From: CAJBVG01 sp943371425
Lineage (GTDB): Bacteria > Bacteroidota > Bacteroidia > Sphingobacteriales > Sphingobacteriaceae
Direction: 5' to 3'
Length of the DNA: 64,000 nucleotides
Assembly (NCBI GenBank): GCA_943371425.1
Contig: CALRUR010000003.1
Location: 124,001 to 188,000 of the forward strand
Below, one piece after another: positions 27,049 through 34,490 of the stretch. The stretch's first letter is position 1; every line of letters begins with the position of its first letter. Made by a program: the position numbers and the translations under genes. A model generated the notes under the pieces. That model made no database searches. It had not been told where the DNA came from and saw nothing but the letters and a program-made list of their open reading frames with translations.

Positions 27049-27828
27049 ATGAAAAATGAAAGACCAACCATCCTTGTTATTAACGACGATGGTATTACCG
27101 CTAAAGGCATACAAACCTTAGCGTATTTAATGAAAGAGTTGGGAGATGTGGTAATTGTTGCACCCGATAGTCCTCAATCTGCAATGGGACACGCCATTAC
27201 TATTGCAAAACCATTGCGTTTAGAAGAAGTAGATTTATACGACGGCATACGTTCCTTCCAATGCTCTGGAACACCGGTAGATTGTGTAAAGTTAGCAGTT
27301 AACCAAGTGCTGCACAAAAAACCAGATCTATTGGTTTCTGGTATTAACCACGGTTCCAATTCTTCTATCAATGTAATTTATTCAGGTACTATGTCTGCTG
27401 CCATGGAAGGTGCTATTGAAGGCATTCCTTCTATCGGGTTTTCATATTGCGACTTTTCTGCAAATGCAGATTTTAGTCCTACCCAGAAATTTGTATTAGC
27501 CATTGCCAAACAAGTATTAAAAAACGGATTGCCAAAAGGTTCTTTGCTTAATGTGAATTTTCCATACGTAACAGAAGCATCGGAAATAAAAGGGATTCGT
27601 ATCTGCCGACAAGCAGTGGCGAAATGGGAAGAGAAATTTGATGAACGTTTAGACCCTCACAAACGTAAATATTTTTGGCTTACAGGAGAGTTTGCTTTAA
27701 ATGATAATGGTGAAGATACAGATGAGTGGGCACTCAATAATAAATACGTTTCTGTAGTGCCTGTGCAATTTGATTTTACAGCTTATAATGCAATACCTGT
27801 ATTAAATAATTGGAATTTTGATGAATAA
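27049..27828 (+). CDS. surE: 5'/3'-nucleotidase SurE
   Basis: SurE is a metal-dependent nucleoside-monophosphate phosphatase. The catalytic NDDGI is at the N-terminus (ILVINDDGITAKGIQTL), followed by APDSPQSAMGHAITI, CSGTPVDCVKLAV and LVSGINHGSNSSINVIYSGTMSAAMEG, all standard. Length 259. It overlaps the next small membrane gene by 8 bp and heads a unit with lpxB. Confidence 0.96.
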   Translation: MKNERPTILVINDDGITAKGIQTLAYLMKELGDVVIVAPDSPQSAMGHAITIAKPLRLEEVDLYDGIRSFQCSGTPVDCVKLAVNQVLHKKPDLLVSGINHGSNSSINVIYSGTMSAAMEGAIEGIPSIGFSYCDFSANADFSPTQKFVLAIAKQVLKNGLPKGSLLNVNFPYVTEASEIKGIRICRQAVAKWEEKFDERLDPHKRKYFWLTGEFALNDNGEDTDEWALNNKYVSVVPVQFDFTAYNAIPVLNNWNFDE

Positions 27829-28084
27829 GATAAAAGATAAATTTTATTTAGGGATGCTTTATGGCACTGCCTTACCCTTATTAAGTTATGTGTTTGGCGA
27901 TATGTTGCAAAAACAATTTGAGCATAGCATCCGCCCGAATTTTTTCTACATACTTTGTATCGGCATAAACGTTATCATTTTTCGCTTCGCAATAAAAGCA
28001 GAGAAAGATAATTTAGCGAGAGGAATTTTGATGAGCACATTTATTTATGCCTTGTTATTTGCCATTTTTGTAATTAGAAAATGA
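27821..28084 (+). CDS. Small three-helix membrane protein, unknown function
   Basis: From the ATG at 27821 this is 87 residues. Three hydrophobic stretches are visible (FYLGMLYGTALPLLSYVFG, FFYILCIGINVIIFRFA, GILMSTFIYALLFAIFVI), separated by short charged loops. It overlaps surE by 8 bp and lpxB by 4 bp (ATGA), so translation is coupled on both sides. I do not recognise the family beyond this Bacteroidota context. Confidence 0.75.
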   Translation: MNKIKDKFYLGMLYGTALPLLSYVFGDMLQKQFEHSIRPNFFYILCIGINVIIFRFAIKAEKDNLARGILMSTFIYALLFAIFVIRK

Positions 28085-29193
28085 GGTACTACATCATTGC
28101 AGGCGAAGCTTCTGGAGATCTGCATGGATCTAACCTAATGAAAGGGATTTTAAAGAACGACCCTGAAGCAGAATTTAGAATTTTTGGTGGCGATGGAATG
28201 GCTGCCACTCCAAACACTACTGTAGTAAAACACATTAACGAAATGTCGTTTATGGGTTTTGTAGAAGTGCTAAAGAATTTAAGCACCATCAACAAAAACA
28301 TGAAAGAGTGTAAACAAGATTTACAAACTTACCTACCAGATGTATTGATTTTAATAGACTTTCCGGGCTTTAATTTACGTATAGCAAAATTTGCAAAAAG
28401 TATAGGCTTAAAAACTGCTTATTATATTTCGCCAAAAGTATGGGCATGGAATAAGAAACGTGTATTCGAAATAAAAAAATACATCGATAAATTATATACC
28501 ATTCTCCCTTTCGAAACGGAGTTTTTTAAAAAATACGATTACGAAGTAGAGTATGTTGGAAACCCTTTAAAAGATGCTATTTCAGCTTATACATTCGATG
28601 AGAATTTTAAGCAACATAATAATTTAACTAACAAACCAATTTTAGCAATTCTACCTGGTAGCAGAAAAATGGAGCTCGATAAAATTCTTCCATTTATGTT
28701 AGAAGCTGCTAAAAACTTTAACGACTATCAGATCGTAATTGCAGGTGCTTCTAATTTGCCAAGCTCTTATTATACTAAATTTGACATTGGAAATAACAAA
28801 ATTATTTTCGCTAAAACCTATGATATACTAGCAAATGCAGAGTTGGCCATGGTTACCTCTGGCACTGCTACCTTAGAAACTGCTTTGTTTAAAGTACCAC
28901 AGGTTGTTTGTTATAGGGCAAATGGTATTTCTGTTTTTATTGCACGAATGCTAGTAGATATTAAATTTATTTCATTGGTAAATTTAATTATGGATGATAA
29001 AATTGTAACCGAATTAATTCAAGAAGATTGTACTGCAGAAAAAATTACCTCAGAATTAAATTTAATAAAATTGAATTCTGATGGTAGAAATATAATGTTA
29101 ACTAAGTACGATGCCTTGCTTAAAAGGGTAGGAGATGCAGGTGCTTCGGAAAGAGCGGCACAATCCATAGTAAAATTTACAAAACAAAATTAA
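28081..29193 (+). CDS. lpxB: Lipid-A-disaccharide synthase
   Basis: LpxB (glycosyltransferase family 19) joins lipid X and UDP-diacylglucosamine at the inner membrane. Landmarks: IIAGEASGDLHGSNLM at the N-terminus, DVLILIDFPGFNLRIAKFA, YYISPKVWAWNKKRV, LYTILPFETEFFKKY, YVGNPL, ILPGSRKMEL, and the late TSGTATLETALFKVPQVVCYRAN. Length 370. It overlaps the preceding membrane gene by 4 bp and is followed after 2 bp by the SpoIID-like gene. Confidence 0.96.
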   Translation: MRYYIIAGEASGDLHGSNLMKGILKNDPEAEFRIFGGDGMAATPNTTVVKHINEMSFMGFVEVLKNLSTINKNMKECKQDLQTYLPDVLILIDFPGFNLRIAKFAKSIGLKTAYYISPKVWAWNKKRVFEIKKYIDKLYTILPFETEFFKKYDYEVEYVGNPLKDAISAYTFDENFKQHNNLTNKPILAILPGSRKMELDKILPFMLEAAKNFNDYQIVIAGASNLPSSYYTKFDIGNNKIIFAKTYDILANAELAMVTSGTATLETALFKVPQVVCYRANGISVFIARMLVDIKFISLVNLIMDDKIVTELIQEDCTAEKITSELNLIKLNSDGRNIMLTKYDALLKRVGDAGASERAAQSIVKFTKQN

Positions 29194-29195
29194 GG

Positions 29196-30311
29196 ATGAA
29201 ATACAGAATACTTTTTTTTGCATTGTTTTTTGTGAGCCTACATTCGTTCTCAAAGAATGTACATATAAAAGTACTTAGCCAATACAATACAAAAAAAGTA
29301 GTGCTTAATGCTTTTTCCGATAATTATTCTATAACCTTAGCCAACGACAGAATTATTAAAGTAAGTGAAGGTGATATTATTGTAATAAATGCCATTGGTA
29401 ATAGTTGCTCCATCAGCAAAAATGGAGATATACTAGGTTCTTTTTCGAGCATAGATTTAAATACTTTAGCCGAACATCCATACTTTAAAATGCAAATGAT
29501 TTTGCCAAGTATGAAAACTACTTTTTACCAAGACAACATGCACTTTACAAGTACAGATAGTAAGTTAAGCATCATAAATGATGTGGAGCTTAACCATTAT
29601 GTTGCGGGTGTTATTGAATCGGAAATAGGGAATGTAAAAAATGATGAGTTGCTGAAAGTGCAAGCTGTAATTTCTAGAACCTATGCCTTAAAACACATTG
29701 ATAGGCACAAAGCCGAAGGCTTTGAATTATGCGACCAAGTACATTGCCAAGTATACCACGGTAAAGCACGTTTTAATAGCATGATTTTACCTGCCGTAGA
29801 TTCAACTCATTACGAAGTAATACAAGATGAAAATGGGGAATTAATTGAAGCTGTTTTTCATGCTAATTGTGGTGGACAAACGGTAAACTCAGAAGATGTT
29901 TGGTCGAAAAAAAGGAGCTATTTACGATCAGTAGTTGATACATTTTGTATGACCGAAAAGCAAGCCCGTTGGGTAAAAGAAATTGATAAACAAAGATGGT
30001 TAAATTTTATTAGCACTAAATCTGGGAAAGCTACTAGTAATACATGTGAGTTTTCGAATGAGTTTAGGTTGATAAAAATTCCATGTGCCGATGTATTTAC
30101 AGAAGATATGCGCGATGAATTTAGATTGAGATCCACCTTTTTCAATGTGAGAGAAACTCAAGATAAAGTGATTTTAAATGGCAGGGGTTTTGGGCATGGG
30201 GTTGGAATGTGTCAAGAAGGTTCCATAAGACAAGCGAAGCTAGGAATTAATTATAAAGCAATTATAATGTTCTATTATGCTAATATTCAGATTGTTAATA
30301 TAGAAGTTTGA
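29196..30311 (+). CDS. SpoIID/LytB-domain secreted protein
   Basis: This 371-residue protein has a signal peptide (MKYRILFFALFFVSLHSFS). The SpoIID domain follows from about residue 130: ELNHYVAGVIESEIGN, LLKVQAVISRTYALKH, EAVFHANCGGQTVNSEDVW, and LNGRGFGHGVGMCQEGSIRQAKLG near the end. In endospore formers SpoIID is a lytic transglycosylase acting on denuded glycan. In non-sporulating Bacteroidota the family presumably also acts on peptidoglycan, by inference. It begins 2 bp after lpxB, so envelope biogenesis genes are grouped here. Confidence 0.88.
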   Translation: MKYRILFFALFFVSLHSFSKNVHIKVLSQYNTKKVVLNAFSDNYSITLANDRIIKVSEGDIIVINAIGNSCSISKNGDILGSFSSIDLNTLAEHPYFKMQMILPSMKTTFYQDNMHFTSTDSKLSIINDVELNHYVAGVIESEIGNVKNDELLKVQAVISRTYALKHIDRHKAEGFELCDQVHCQVYHGKARFNSMILPAVDSTHYEVIQDENGELIEAVFHANCGGQTVNSEDVWSKKRSYLRSVVDTFCMTEKQARWVKEIDKQRWLNFISTKSGKATSNTCEFSNEFRLIKIPCADVFTEDMRDEFRLRSTFFNVRETQDKVILNGRGFGHGVGMCQEGSIRQAKLGINYKAIIMFYYANIQIVNIEV

Positions 30312-30340
30312 TAAATTGATTTTTACTTATTTGTAGTCTT

Positions 30341-30373
30341 TTTTGAATTTACTCCTTAAAAAATTTATATTCG
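30341..30373 (+). promoter_or_regulatory. Putative promoter of the stand-alone response regulator
   Basis: TTTTG (30341-30345) and TATATTCG (30366-30373) are 20 bp apart, fitting the Bacteroidota consensus with one mismatch in TAnnTTTG. The ATG is at 30425. Confidence 0.45.
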
Positions 30374-30424
30374 TCAAATGGTTTACACTCTCTACTTCTA
30401 CCAAGCAAAAAATATTATATTAAC

Positions 30425-30838
30425 ATGAAGCAAGAGTTAAAAGAATTATTCATTTCACGTAATCAAAATATTCCATTAAGAGTATTATGTGTAGATGATG
30501 ATAAAATTATTCAGTTTACTACTCAGCGTGCATTTGTAATATGTGGTTTCGTTACCGATATGGCATATGACGGTGTGCAAGCAATTGATTTAGTTCGCCA
30601 TTCTTTTCAGAAATACGATTTTATATTGATGGATATACACATGCCAAACATGGACGGTATAGAGGCTACTAAAATAATTCGATCAATACGTAACTATGAG
30701 AATGTACCCATTTTTGCATTAACTGGCGACATGACCATGGAGGCTAAGTTTAAAGTAGTATCGGCCGGAATGAACGAGTATTTTCCGAAGCCGGTAGACA
30801 TGGACTTGGTGCTCGATACGATGAAATCTTACATTTAA
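30425..30838 (+). CDS. Response regulator, receiver domain only
   Basis: The 137 residues consist of a short N-terminal extension and one receiver domain: VLCVDDDKI (acidic pocket, Asp24-26), phospho-acceptor Asp70 in FILMDIHMPNMDG, FALTGDM and the lysine in YFPKPVDMD. No output domain is present. No kinase is adjacent. The TatD-like gene follows 1 bp after its stop. It likely relays phosphate from, or modulates, a hybrid kinase encoded elsewhere. Confidence 0.88.
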   Translation: MKQELKELFISRNQNIPLRVLCVDDDKIIQFTTQRAFVICGFVTDMAYDGVQAIDLVRHSFQKYDFILMDIHMPNMDGIEATKIIRSIRNYENVPIFALTGDMTMEAKFKVVSAGMNEYFPKPVDMDLVLDTMKSYI

Positions 30839-30839
30839 T

Positions 30840-31508
30840 TTGAATACTTCTTTTACATATTTTGATGTACATACACATAAAAAATATGCAGATTCTGATG
30901 TTGAATTTGTAAGAAATGCATTTCATCATTTATCCATCTTACAACTTAATAATCTACCCTATCATTTCTCAATAGGCATACACCCATGGGACGTGTTAGC
31001 AAATAATGAAGCCAGTTTACATAGAGTTGAAACTTCTGCTACACATCCACGCTGTTTAGCTATAGGAGAATGTGGCTTAGATTATTACATTAAAACAGAT
31101 AGAGATATTCAAAAAAATATTTTTAAGGAACACATACGTATTGCGGAGCAACTTTCTAAACCCTTAATTGTTCACTGTGTTCGGGCGTACCACGAATTAT
31201 CTGCATTATTAAAAAACGTAAATGTTCCTATCATTTTGCATCAGTATACAGGAAACACTATTATTACCGAAAGTTTACTATTGAACCCAAATATTTATTT
31301 CTCTTTTGGTAAGCAATTATTTTCTTTAAATTTTGATCTTTCTTCTTTTCCACTTATTCCTATAAATAGAATTTTATTTGAAACAGATAATTCTAGTAAA
31401 CATATAGAAGATGTGTATGAAAAAGCAGCCTTAAGCTTCGACCTTGATTTTGAAAAATTAATTACTCAAATTAAAGAGAATTATAGAACTATTTTTCCGA
31501 ATCAATAA
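30840..31508 (+). CDS. TatD-family metal-dependent hydrolase, short form
   Basis: The 222-residue protein keeps all TatD metal ligands: the HxH pair (YFDVHTHKKY), Glu in LAIGECGLDYY, His in PLIVHCVRAYHEL, His in PIILHQYTGN and Asp in ILFETDNSS. It is about 35-40 residues shorter than typical TatD nucleases. The start is a TTG at 30840, 1 bp after the upstream stop; no better ATG precedes the conserved YFDVHTH. Substrate is unknown; relatives are 3'-5' DNA exonucleases or D-aminoacyl-tRNA deacylase-like. Confidence 0.82.
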   Translation: MNTSFTYFDVHTHKKYADSDVEFVRNAFHHLSILQLNNLPYHFSIGIHPWDVLANNEASLHRVETSATHPRCLAIGECGLDYYIKTDRDIQKNIFKEHIRIAEQLSKPLIVHCVRAYHELSALLKNVNVPIILHQYTGNTIITESLLLNPNIYFSFGKQLFSLNFDLSSFPLIPINRILFETDNSSKHIEDVYEKAALSFDLDFEKLITQIKENYRTIFPNQ

Positions 31509-31524
31509 ATTCTTTAATTTTTAT

Positions 31525-31532
31525 ATTTTTGA
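31525..31532 (+). promoter_or_regulatory. Putative -7 element upstream of tcdA
   Basis: TATTTTTG matches TAnnTTTG exactly and lies 16 bp before the tcdA ATG. Confidence 0.4.
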
Positions 31533-31548
31533 TGAAAAATAGAGAAGA

Positions 31549-32274
31549 ATGGCAGTTCCAGTTTGGTTATCGCGTACAGATGTTTTAATGGGTGAAGACA
31601 ACATCCAAAAATTACTAAAGTCGAATGTATTGGTAGTAGGTTTGGGTGGAGTAGGAGGTATTTGTGCAGAAATGATTGCCCGCTCGGGGGTTGGTAAAAT
31701 GACGATTGTAGATGCCGATGTGGTGGAAGCCTCTAATAGAAATAGGCAAATTCCTGCCTTAATATCTACCGACGGATTATTAAAAGCAGAGGTAATGGCT
31801 GCGAGAATTAAAGACATTAATCCGGATATAGAATTAACAGTACTTCCAGAGTTTATTAAAGATAAAAGAACCGTTGATATTTTAACCGCTCAGAAATACG
31901 ATTATGCGGTGGATTGTATTGACACGCTATCGGCTAAAGTATTTTTCTTAAAGGCTTGTATCGATTTAAACATACCCATTATAAGTTCTATGGGAGCAGG
32001 AGGGAAATTTGATCCAACTAAAATTGAGGTTATTGATATTTCTGAAACCTACCAATGTAATTTGGCTCGTTATGTTCGAAAACGATTGTATAGGCTAGGA
32101 ATACGCAAAGGTATAAAATGTGTGTTCTCTCCGGAAGCGGCCGATCAATCCAGAATTTTTGAGAGCCCAAAGGCTTTTCCAAAGAAATCTGTAATTGGTA
32201 CAATTTCTTACATGCCTGCGGCATTTGGCATAACCTGTGCAAGCGTTGTGGTGAGAGATCTTGTAAATCAGTAG
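31549..32274 (+). CDS. tcdA: tRNA threonylcarbamoyladenosine dehydratase (TcdA/CsdL)
   Basis: This E1-like ThiF-fold ATPase cyclises t6A in tRNA to ct6A. The nucleotide-binding GLGGVGGICAEM is near residue 32. Next come IVDADVVEASNRNRQ, the conserved arginines of KAEVMAARI, and DYAVDCIDTLSAKVFFLKAC with the catalytic-region cysteine. The 241-residue length and the ending FGITCASVVVRDLV match TcdA and exclude the longer ThiF/MoeB types. Confidence 0.92.
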   Translation: MAVPVWLSRTDVLMGEDNIQKLLKSNVLVVGLGGVGGICAEMIARSGVGKMTIVDADVVEASNRNRQIPALISTDGLLKAEVMAARIKDINPDIELTVLPEFIKDKRTVDILTAQKYDYAVDCIDTLSAKVFFLKACIDLNIPIISSMGAGGKFDPTKIEVIDISETYQCNLARYVRKRLYRLGIRKGIKCVFSPEAADQSRIFESPKAFPKKSVIGTISYMPAAFGITCASVVVRDLVNQ

Positions 32275-32342
32275 CTTAAGTAATAAAAAGCTGTTGATAT
32301 CTTTTGTATTGAAAAAATGCTATAATTTTTAGCTTTGCAGAG

Positions 32343-32398
32343 GTTCGTGTGCTCATATGCTCATATGCTCATTTGCTCGTGTGCTCGTGTGCTCATGA
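32343..32398. repeat. Octamer tandem repeat, unit GCTCATAT/GCTCGTGT
   Basis: Seven 8-bp units upstream of parE. It is one of two arrays in the window with period 8 instead of 7. Confidence 0.85.
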
Positions 32399-32418
32399 GG
32401 CAAAGAGTGCTATTAAAA

Positions 32419-32476
32419 AATAACCAATAACTTAATAACAAATAACCACTAATTAACAATTCACAATTGACAATTA
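32419..32476. repeat. Degenerate heptamer repeat before parE
   Basis: Period-7 units of the types AATAACC and TAACAAT/TCACAAT/TGACAAT run to 3 bp before the parE ATG. Confidence 0.6.
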
Positions 32477-32479
32477 AAT

Positions 32480-34345
32480 ATGGCTGATTATAACGAAGAC
32501 GACATTAAATCCCTTGATTGGAAAGAGCACATTCGCTTGCGCCCAGGGATGTACATAGGTAAATTGGGCGATGGATCTGCGCATGACGATGGTATTTATA
32601 TTTTGCTGAAAGAGATTATCGATAACTCTATCGATGAATTTGTGATGGGTGTAGGTAAATCTGTAGAGTTAACCATTACCGACCATAAAGTTATTGTGCG
32701 AGATTTTGGTAGAGGCATACCATTGGGTAAAGTAATAGATTGCGTTTCTAAAATTAATACCGGTGGTAAATACGATTCTAAAGCCTTTCAAAAATCGGTG
32801 GGATTAAATGGGGTAGGTACCAAAGCGGTAAATGCCTTATCAAGTTATTTCAAAGTACAATCGTATCGCGATGGTAAAACCAAAACAGCAGAGTTCGAAC
32901 GTGGTGTATTATTAAAAGATCACAAAGAAGAAGTTACTACACAACGCAACGGTACTTCTATCACGTTTAATCCGGATGATTCTATTTTCCGTCATTACCG
33001 TTACATACCAGAATTTATCCAAAACATGATTTGGAACTACGCTTATTTAAATGCGGGTTTAACGATTGTTTTTAATGGAGAAAAATTTGCATCTCAACGT
33101 GGGTTATATGATTTATTAGATCGTAAAACCGACGATACCATACGTTACCCAATTATTCATTTAAAAGGTGATGATATTGAAATTGCGATGACCCATAATA
33201 ACCAGTATGGCGAAGAGTATTATTCTTTTGTAAACGGACAAAATACTACGCAAGGAGGTACGCACCAAGCAGCCTTTAGAGAGGCAGTAGTAAAAACAGT
33301 TAGAGAGTTTTTTAAAAAAGAATTTGATGCTACGGATGTTCGTGCATCTATAGTTGCAGCCATCAGTATTAGAATACAAGAACCCGTTTTCGAATCGCAA
33401 ACGAAAACAAAATTAGGTTCTATAAATGCAGCACCCGAAGGGCCAACTATCAGAAATTGGATAAACGATTTTGTAAAAACAGAATTAGATAATTATTTAC
33501 ATAAACACCCCGATGCTGCAGATGCAATGCTTAAGCGCATTATGCAATCGGAACGTGAGCGTAAAGAAATTGCAGGCATTAAAAAACTCGCAAACGAAAG
33601 AGCGAAAAAAGCAGCATTGCATAATAAAAAATTACGCGATTGTAAAGTTCATTTAGACGATGAAAAACATGAACGCAGGTTTGATACTACTTTATTTATT
33701 ACCGAGGGAGATTCTGCAAGTGGATCCATTACTAAATCTCGTGAAGTTGAAACCCAAGGGGTGTTTAGTTTAAAAGGAAAGCCTTTAAATTGCTTTGGAT
33801 TAACTAAAAAAGTAGTGTATGAAAACGAAGAGTTTAACTTATTACAACATGCGCTAAATATTGAAGATGGTATTGAAAATTTACGATATAATAACATTGT
33901 AATTGCTACCGATGCCGATGTGGATGGTATGCACATACGATTATTGATGATGACATTCTTCCTCCAGTTTTTCCCAGACATTGTAAAAGCAGGGCATGTG
34001 TATATTTTGCAAACACCATTGTTTAGAGTACGAAATAAAAAGGAAACAATTTATTGTTACTCTGAAGATGAGAAAAGAAATGCATTAGAGAAATTAGGCC
34101 AACGTTCTGAGATAACCCGATTTAAAGGGCTTGGAGAGATTTCGCCAGAAGAATTTGGATTATTTATCGGTAAAGACATTCGTTTAGATCCTGTAATTAT
34201 TTCTAAAGAAAGTAAGATGTTGCAAATGCTCGATTACTTCATGGGTAAAAATACACCCGCACGTCAAGAGTTCATTGTAAAGAATTTGAAAGTAGAGAAA
34301 GACGTGATAGAGTCGAATGAACAAGTTGGGGCCTTGGAGGAGTAA
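32480..34345 (+). CDS. parE: DNA topoisomerase IV subunit B
   Basis: The ATPase subunit of topoisomerase IV. The GHKL ATP site is formed by IIDNSIDEFVMG, VRDFGRGIPLG and GLNGVGTKAVNALS. The TOPRIM domain has LFITEGDSASGSI and ATDADVDGMHIRLLM. PLFRVRNKKETIYCYS and RFKGLGEISPEEF complete the C-terminal part. The 621-residue length suits ParE rather than a longer GyrB. The partner gene parC follows in the same orientation after a 145-bp repeat-filled gap. Confidence 0.94.
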   Translation: MADYNEDDIKSLDWKEHIRLRPGMYIGKLGDGSAHDDGIYILLKEIIDNSIDEFVMGVGKSVELTITDHKVIVRDFGRGIPLGKVIDCVSKINTGGKYDSKAFQKSVGLNGVGTKAVNALSSYFKVQSYRDGKTKTAEFERGVLLKDHKEEVTTQRNGTSITFNPDDSIFRHYRYIPEFIQNMIWNYAYLNAGLTIVFNGEKFASQRGLYDLLDRKTDDTIRYPIIHLKGDDIEIAMTHNNQYGEEYYSFVNGQNTTQGGTHQAAFREAVVKTVREFFKKEFDATDVRASIVAAISIRIQEPVFESQTKTKLGSINAAPEGPTIRNWINDFVKTELDNYLHKHPDAADAMLKRIMQSERERKEIAGIKKLANERAKKAALHNKKLRDCKVHLDDEKHERRFDTTLFITEGDSASGSITKSREVETQGVFSLKGKPLNCFGLTKKVVYENEEFNLLQHALNIEDGIENLRYNNIVIATDADVDGMHIRLLMMTFFLQFFPDIVKAGHVYILQTPLFRVRNKKETIYCYSEDEKRNALEKLGQRSEITRFKGLGEISPEEFGLFIGKDIRLDPVIISKESKMLQMLDYFMGKNTPARQEFIVKNLKVEKDVIESNEQVGALEE

Positions 34346-34380
34346 GAGCAGGGAGCAGGGAGCAGGGAGCATAGAGCAGG
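34346..34380. repeat. Heptamer repeat, unit GAGCAGG, after parE
   Basis: Five 7-bp units start at the first base after the parE stop codon; one is altered to GAGCATA. Confidence 0.9.
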
Positions 34381-34387
34381 ATGCTGT

Positions 34388-34485
34388 ACTCTTAATACTT
34401 AATACTTAATACTTAATACTCAATACTCAATACATAATACTCAATACTCAATACACAATACAACGTACACAGTACACAATACAAC
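34388..34485. repeat. Heptamer repeat, units ATACTTA/ATACTCA/ATACACA, before parC
   Basis: Fourteen successive 7-bp units drift gradually from ATACTTA through ATACTCA to ATACAAC and GTACACA, ending 5 bp before the GTG start of parC. This is the longest array in the window. Confidence 0.95.
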
Positions 34486-34490
34486 AAAAC

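Noticed and set aside
34346..34485. CRISPR-like array
   Set aside because: Units are contiguous 7-mers without unique spacers, and no cas gene is present.
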